The position numbers were made by a program, and so were the translations under genes. The notes under the pieces were generated by a model. The model ran no database searches. It saw nothing but the letters and a program-made list of their open reading frames with translations, and was not told the DNA's origin. 64,000 bases of DNA. Source: Lates calcarifer. Taxonomy: Eukaryota > Chordata > Actinopteri > Centropomidae. Within the stretch, counting starts at the first letter, position 1. Each line of letters begins with the position of its first letter. The stretch spans positions 124,001 to 188,000 of the forward strand of contig NW_026115321.1 of NCBI RefSeq assembly GCF_001640805.2, given 5' to 3'. This document shows positions 53,801 through 64,000 of this stretch, piece by piece.

Positions 53801-56219
53801 ATTTTAAACTTTAAGCTGGTCGGCCCCAGCCGACTTAGAATCGAACCAATGTCAGATCGATTGTCATTTGACCGACAGCGTGAAGGGTGATACAACACCT
53901 TAATGATCAATGATCTGACTCTCAGGCGGCCAGTTAGATTTCTGGTAGGTCAGAAATTTTGGTCAGCTATTTCACTTTCCCACATTGCTCCTCCTACAAG
54001 ATCCATTATAAACTGTGGATAACTTGACTTTATTTGAGCAGTTCTGCACATGTGAAGACTGTAGTCTTCACTGAGACACTGTAGTCTACCAGTCATCTGA
54101 GGCTCCATACTTGACCTTTTTCCTTCTTTTTCATTCATAGCAGAACTGCAAAAAGTAGCACTGCATTTCTCTTTTTGGCAACATCGCTAAGGACGTGGAT
54201 GAAACCACATCTTGTACTCAAACATTCAAACATGTCATTACAGTTTGAATAGTTCATTCATTTTCTTTCATCTTAAGATAGAATTTCAAAAAAACAGGAA
54301 CAGCCCTGGATTATCCAGGGTTAGCCAGTTGACTGATCCATCCATTGTGAGCATAAACTTCTCTGGCTGTGGTGAATGTCTAATTAATATGTGTAGTATG
54401 AGTTAACACAACTTACATATAGTGTCTGCCCAGCATTATAGATGTTTTTTAATCACATAAATAGACAAATTATTTAAAGAGGAGAATAGGTGGTGGTGTA
54501 GCTGAAAGCTCTCCTCCATCATGGTGGCATTCCTTTCGTAACCATTTCCCCTGAATAGTTTGTACGATCTGATTTGTTGCTAATTGTCAAACCTTTCATC
54601 TATTTCCATCTGCTGCTTTGCGGTCAGAAAATCAGCATTATTTGTTAGAGAAATTATATGCGTTATCAACCTTCCTCATATCTCATAATTTTGTGTACAA
54701 ACTTAAAACTGTCAAGAGCATTTATCAGTGTCATCTGTTTTTCAGATGTACATAGGAACCCTGTTTGGAGCCACAGCTGACGAAAGAAAGCACCCAATCT
54801 GAATACTGTCAGAGTACTGTAAAGATAAAGGAGCCAAGAAATATATAGACAAGCAAAAAGAGAAACAAAAAGCAAAATACTGTGTAGTTGCTGTTCAATA
54901 CTGCAGTCACACTGTAGCTCTAATACTGCCTGTATGAGTCCACTGTTTAAGCAAAACAAAAAAGAAAAAAGCTGAATTCGCTGCTCGGAGTAGCTGGTGT
55001 GTCCTTTCAAAATAAAAGTATTCCTTCCAAAATGAGTCAGTCGCCACAGATATCACACACATCAAGAAACAGAGCCTGGCATGTTAGCAGACAAATCAAA
55101 AAGGAGCTAAATTGAACAAATTAACTTTTCCAAGAATTCAAACCAGGACAAGAAGTGAACAGCCCTGATGCGGTGTAGTTGTCCGTCACAGTTTGTTTAA
55201 TTGTTGTGCCTCTCTACCTGGAAAACCAGGTAACAAAATAATCCGCAAAGATCCCGAAACTTGAGCACTCCTTACTGAAGTAGAACAGGTAGAAATACGC
55301 AGGTAAATTTATAGATTCCTGGCCTGGATCACTCACAGATGCTTTAAAAACACACAACTTGGAGTTCTCCTGCCTTCACCAAGGTTCTCTGGAATTTGCT
55401 GATGAAGAAGAGTATCAACCTTTCCTCTTCCTTTTCCGGCAGTCAACTTTCAAAGGTTCTACCCTGTTCACACATGTACTGGGGCGAATCTGATCATCCT
55501 CGTGTTTTGTGAATACAAATGTGTCTATTGGGATTTGTTTAGCTCGTCATCCTGTCTGCCCTTTGAAAGTCCTTCAAGTCAGGAGACAAATGTCGCAACA
55601 AGTTCCACAATACTGGAACTGAAGGACTGTGAAAGCTTGTCAGGATTAATCACAGATGGGTAGGACCTGGAGCTGGATAGTCTATTTCGAACGACATGGA
55701 CTGAGGCAAATGTGGGTTGATTAAGACATTTGCACAGAGAGACAACTGATAGGTAGACCGAGTTATATCCCAATTTAACCTTGGAAAAACATCCGCTGAG
55801 ACTAAGACCAGTTTCTTTGAGTGCAGATCGCATAGGTCTGTTTTAAACACACACACATTTACTCAGCGTGGTTCCATTATATTAAAACCTATCCCAAGTC
55901 TAGACCTCAGTTCTAGTTAGGCTTGAGTCCAGCCTAGGGTCCAGACAAGTTGGTTTGGTTTACCAAAGTTTTGTCCATAGATAAAAAAAAAAACCCCAGT
56001 CTGGCCTTAGCTTCCACTTGGAACCAGTCCAAACCAGAATCCAGGTCCTGGGCCTAGCTCAGGTCATAATTATTCTAGTGCAGTCAGGTTTGGTTCAGAT
56101 CTGGTTTCAAACAGGTCACTCTCTCTGGACCTTTAGGTCCACTAAAGTCTTTTTAAAAATCTGAACCTGATCCAAGTCTGTTTTGGCCTGGGTTCTGGTT
56201 TGGTTCTGTTGTGCTCCTC
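47811..56219. other. Long spacer between convergent ppme1-like and rnf150 3' ends
   Basis: More than 8 kb without a supported exon. Parts may be the rnf150 3' UTR. It holds a TIR-bounded candidate element at 49425-49859, three CCAAT motifs near 51440-51510, and otherwise AT-rich sequence. Confidence 0.45.
49425..49859. mobile_element. Candidate hAT-like MITE
   Basis: Bounded by terminal inverted repeats CAGGGTTTCTGCCAG and its near-exact complement CTGGCAGAAATCCTG (14 of 15 matching). A CAGGG start is typical of hAT elements. The length is about 435 bp, with no coding potential. The expected 8-bp target duplication is not evident, so the call is tentative. Confidence 0.4.
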
Positions 56220-60021
<3,802 letters not shown>

Positions 60022-61380
60022 CTGAAGAGAATCGTCCAACACGGTAAATTAATCTGACTGAATCTTTGGTAGCTGTTGTTAGTGGAGATCTTACATTCTC
60101 TTAATAATTCATCACGTATTAGGAGACAGGATGGTTCGGTGCTAGCTGGTTAGCAAGCTAACTCCGGTTTTAACGAAGTGATAGAAATAGATACAAAACA
60201 CTGGCTTTGCTTTCCACACTGAGACACTTGTGACTAAGAATTAAGTCTGATGCGAACTCGACACGTTATTTCGAGTCTTGTATGTTCTGTCTCCTTATCT
60301 TCTAAGTGTTACAGTGTTGTTAACAACTAATGTTATGATTACATTTATAACATTATAAATTTTGACATTTTCTAGACAAATGACAGAAAAAGGGATTAAC
60401 TCAAAATACTTGGCTGCAGACCTGGCTCAATGTCTGGTGTAAACGGGTCAAGCATCCACATCAACTAACCATTTCTGAAATATGTGGTTTGTTCCTGGAA
60501 GGGTGACATGATTACTGAAAATCAGGAGCTAATGAAAGTGATGAATGAAGAGTTTGGAGGAGGAAGATAAAAAGCAGAAGTTACAGGAAAAAGAAGAAGT
60601 AGAAGATTTTGTCTTTCTGTTTGAAAAACAGACTTTTCTCCTGGACAGTTAGAAAAACACAGGTTAAAGGGTCAAACGTCTGCAACTGGTAAACGATTCA
60701 GTGTCTTGCTCGAGGACACTTCATCAGAGGCGTGTGTGCTCTGACCTTCAACAGCTGTTTATTCAGAGGGTTAGTCTCAAACACAAACCCCTTCAGCCCT
60801 GCACATCTGAGCATTCAGGATGTTTTGATTCAAATTTGGCAATTTGGGAATTTGAGGTTATCCTTGTGACTGAGGCCTGACTCAGTTCAAACACATCCTC
60901 ACATAAACCCCAAAGGTAGAGAAAAATATCCCAGAGGAAGGTTCATTTCCACAGCGAGACACAACCCCAGTTAGAAAAGTAAACATTTAATTCCCACATT
61001 AAATATTTAACACAAAAAGCAACCTTCTGAGCGTCCAATTTAAGCTACCACGTAGACCTGAAAACATTGCTGTAAAGTCGTTCATCAGTTACAAATGGAT
61101 CCCAGAGCGGCCGGGGAATGTGTCAGCATGTCCACGCAAGTTTACAACAACAAATTAGTCACACGTGCAGAAAGATGCTTTCAGCGACAGGCTGGTGATT
61201 AACAGGAAAACTCAGAGGAGGAAAACCTGACAGTTTGTACAAGAACTTTTTGTCACAGTAACTGTTGAAACAGAGAGTGAAGTGGGACGGATCATGAGCT
61301 GGAGCTTCTCCTTGTTATCAGCTGAATCAGGCTCATAGCCAGCTGTTGACCCAGCCTCAAAACTGAGCAGATCCTAGTCT

Positions 61381-61538
61381 GAACAAGCCCGATCCATGGA
61401 GGCCCCACCCTGCAACCCACAGGACCGAAAGGATCCACTGCCAATGAACTAGTCCCAGGCACCACAGGACACCCTCAGAGGTCTCATGTACATGCCCTGT
61501 TTTGGCAATACAAGGGAGACCTACACAATATTAGCAGG
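61381..61538 (+). mobile_element. Tc1/mariner transposon fossil, 3' segment
   Basis: Resembles the end of a teleost Tc1-type transposase gene: CGATCCATGGAGGCCCCACC, CACCACAGGACACC, GTTTTGGCAATACAAGGG and the tail CCTACACAATATTAG. The frame is broken by a stop and substitutions. Adjacent transposon sequence is found inverted at 61781-62027. Confidence 0.7.
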
Positions 61539-61780
61539 GTTTTCTATTAGCCCAGCTGTTGACCGGACATTAAAGCATTTTTCAGCAGGCTACTTTCTCA
61601 CTGTCATTTTAATAAGGTTTTAACTATAATCTTGCCCGTATGAACGGTTTGCTGAACTATGAATGTTGAAGGAATCTGAACCCACAAATGAACACATTGA
61701 GTTGTTTAACAGTGAAATCAAGCTGCCTACTTCTGTCACCCAGCTGGAAGTTGTGTGCACTTGTGGAAAACCCTGATTAG

Positions 61781-62027
61781 GCAGGTCCCACAGATGCTAG
61801 ATCAGACTGGGTCTAGTGAGTTTGGAGGCCAAGTCAACACCTTGGGCTCTTTGTCGTGTTCCCTTGAGACATTTCTGAGCAGGCTTGGTGGCATAGTGGG
61901 TTGATCCCCCTGCCACTGAAGAGTGCTGATGCCATGGTGGGGTGTGCTTCGGTCTACCACAATGTTTAGGTGGGTGGTAGCACCAGATGAATGCCAGGAC
62001 CTAAGGTTTCCCTGCAGAACATTGTAT
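61781..62027 (-). mobile_element. Tc1/mariner transposon fossil, central segment, inverted
   Basis: On the minus strand it reads like the DDE-domain part of the same transposase type: an ACAATGTTCTGC block, then GTGTTGACTTGGCCTCCAA (encoding VLTWPPNS) and GCATCTGTGGGACCTGC. The open stretch is 81 codons but the catalytic context is degraded. It lies next to, and is opposite in orientation to, the segment at 61381-61538, with which it would be contiguous in an intact element. Confidence 0.7.
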
Positions 62028-64000
62028 TGTAGCGAGACGATTGACATCCGTCAGAGGGGGTGTCGCTTATACAGTTAATTGCGTTCGAAACATGTTAAAT
62101 TAGTGCACAGACAAACCTCCAATAGCTTCAACACCAACATGATAGCCACAGTGAGCACAGAAAACCAGGCCGCCACAGATGGCAAAGAGGCGCGTTTGTT
62201 TTATAGCCTGTAAGCCTTTGTGCGGTCAGCAAACACGTCTATCTCAATAAAAAATACATTTCGTCCTGCATCGTTTCTTTTTTTTTCCAACAGCAATGAA
62301 TCCATTAATTAGAACCACGATAATGAGAATAAGACCAGGTTGAAAAATGGTGGAATTTCCCTTTACAGACAGTTTGGCTAGTGATTCACACACACACTTC
62401 AGAAGTTGTATGTTTACGTCTTTAATCTAGTTTTCTGTGCAAACGTTTTCATTGTTGGAATGAAAAATAAACCTCAAACAGGATGTGCTGATGTAAACAG
62501 ACGTAACTTTTAGATATTTTTGCTCAGAAGTTGTTAAACTTGTTGTGCATGTGTGTGCTTTTTTGTGTGTGTTTAGTTTGGCAGGACACGAGTTGGATAG
62601 ATTCCCCCGCGGCCGGCACTGAACTCCCTCCAACCCTCCTAACGACACACACACACCAACAAAATCGATTAGTCTCTGCCTAAAAATAATCCCATGGGAT
62701 CAATGTGTCTCTCCAATAAACACACACACTTGTCCTTCTATAGCTGTGAGGACCCCCAATTAAATTATACAGCACACTCCCAAGCCTTTAACCAAAACCA
62801 AACCCTTTGAAGAAAGAACCGAACAAAAATCTTCTATATTTCTTCCTCAGACTGAGTATGAACGTCAACACTGTGGCAGCAGATACTGAACTAACTTGTT
62901 GTTATCAGCAGCTCTGAACTAATCTGAGGGATGAAAAGTGGAATAATAAAGCCAGCTGATTCCACACACTCTTTCACAGCTGAAAAAGCCAGACTGGAAC
63001 CCAGTTTGACATCAGAGACCAGAGCTGGGAATACATCCTTTAAAAAATGGGTTTACATCTATCTTTTGTCAATAATAACAGTAAAATTGTGAAAATTTTA
63101 ATTCAGTTCAGTCTCATATATGACAAAGACGAGCATCAAATCCTCTGCGAGACAAACAACTGGAAAAGTTGCTGAAATAATAAACTGATTATCAGAGGCT
63201 GATCTTGTGTTCTGTTGATCATTAATCAACGGATCAATTAAGTATTTAAGCCACTAGCACTTAAGACTGGGAGTGTTACAATTCTCCAAGTCCACATTTC
63301 AGTTTAGACCTCAGGGGGCTTGTGTTTGATCACTCAAAATTGATTGGACCAAACCAGTCACATGACACATGAAGTTGGAAGACGATTGTTGCAGGGATGA
63401 TGTATTTTTGTAGTCCAGCCCGGAAGTTAGCATCAACCCGATTCCATGGACAAAAAGCTAATGACATTTTTTCATTAGATAATCTTCACAGATGAACACC
63501 ACTGTTCTGATGTTTAAAGCCTAAATCCAATCTCCAGAACTAAAAAGCTAATGTTAACCAACTACACCACGGTCACATGACGTCAACGTCTCCACCACTA
63601 AGCTTCCAACTGGTCATTTCATTTAGCTCTGAGCTCTTCTACAAAAGCCTTTCTTCTTAGAAAGTTAGTGAGAGTTTGAAAGAGCGTGAGTAGAAACACA
63701 ACGAGGCTGTAAAGGTGGACTGGTGAGTAGATGGGTTTTCATGTTAACGTCCCCGACAACCTCTGTAGTCTCATTTAGACACTCGTTAGCAACAGCCTTT
63801 TTTAAGACACGTAAAAGATTGATACCTTAACAACACAGTTGTTAATAATTAACAAGAACTTGTGCTGTTTTTATTCACTCCAGAAGGACGAGTGTTGGTC
63901 TGGTGCAACAACAAGCTCATCTTCAGGTAAAGTTAAGAGCAATCATACATTTATTTAATTTATTTAACCGGCAATAAAGTAGAATTAATATTAATGTCAC

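Larger units (their letters stand above)
60022..63999. other. Large 5' intron of rnf150
   Basis: No convincing rnf150 exon was found upstream of 60021. The interval contains the Tc1-type fossil at 61381-62027 and, near the right edge, possible plus-strand splice signals. Confidence 0.4.

Overview
The window is vertebrate nuclear DNA from a teleost, most likely a percomorph. Multi-exon genes have short GT-AG introns, spacers are AT-rich with microsatellites, several dispersed repeats are typical of ray-finned fish, and there is a Tc1-type transposon fossil. No bacterial-style operons, rRNA, tRNA or CRISPR arrays were seen.

Layout: (1) 27-669 (+) holds the last two exons of an unidentified gene with a basic tail, perhaps a CDKL-type kinase. 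(2) 1401-3158 (-) encodes a small secreted protein of 189 aa with an acidic serine tail. (3) 5953-15781 (-) is abcg2, 18 coding exons, 640 aa. One of its introns contains a CpG-rich promoter-like block and an orphan first exon on the opposite strand, and another contains a dense heat-shock-element array. (4) 21041-24783 (-) is ppm1k, 8 coding exons, 378 aa. (5) 29179-33121 (-) is gprin3-like, with a 1-nt frameshift before its conserved C-terminus. (6) 37846-40974 (+) is a TLR11-family Toll-like receptor with two 1-nt frameshifts and a duplicated upstream segment. (7) 42779-47810 (+) is a ppme1-like gene, 13 exons, 367 aa, whose catalytic serine is replaced by glycine. (8) 56220-60021 (-) holds the 3' exons of rnf150.

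The abcg2-ppm1k-gprin3 block recalls human 4q22, and rnf150 is also a human chromosome 4 gene. The TLR and the ppme1-like gene look like lineage-specific residents between them. The genes are independent vertebrate units: xenobiotic efflux, mitochondrial branched-chain amino-acid control, neurite signalling, innate sensing, PP2A regulation and ubiquitin ligation.

The most notable observations are the apparently inactive PME-1 paralog, the promoter duplication and frameshifts of the TLR, a degenerate copy of a gprin3 segment beside abcg2, the intronic heat-shock-element array, and the antisense orphan promoter and exon inside abcg2. All exon boundaries were read by eye from splice consensus, frame continuity and remembered family sequences, without alignment tools.
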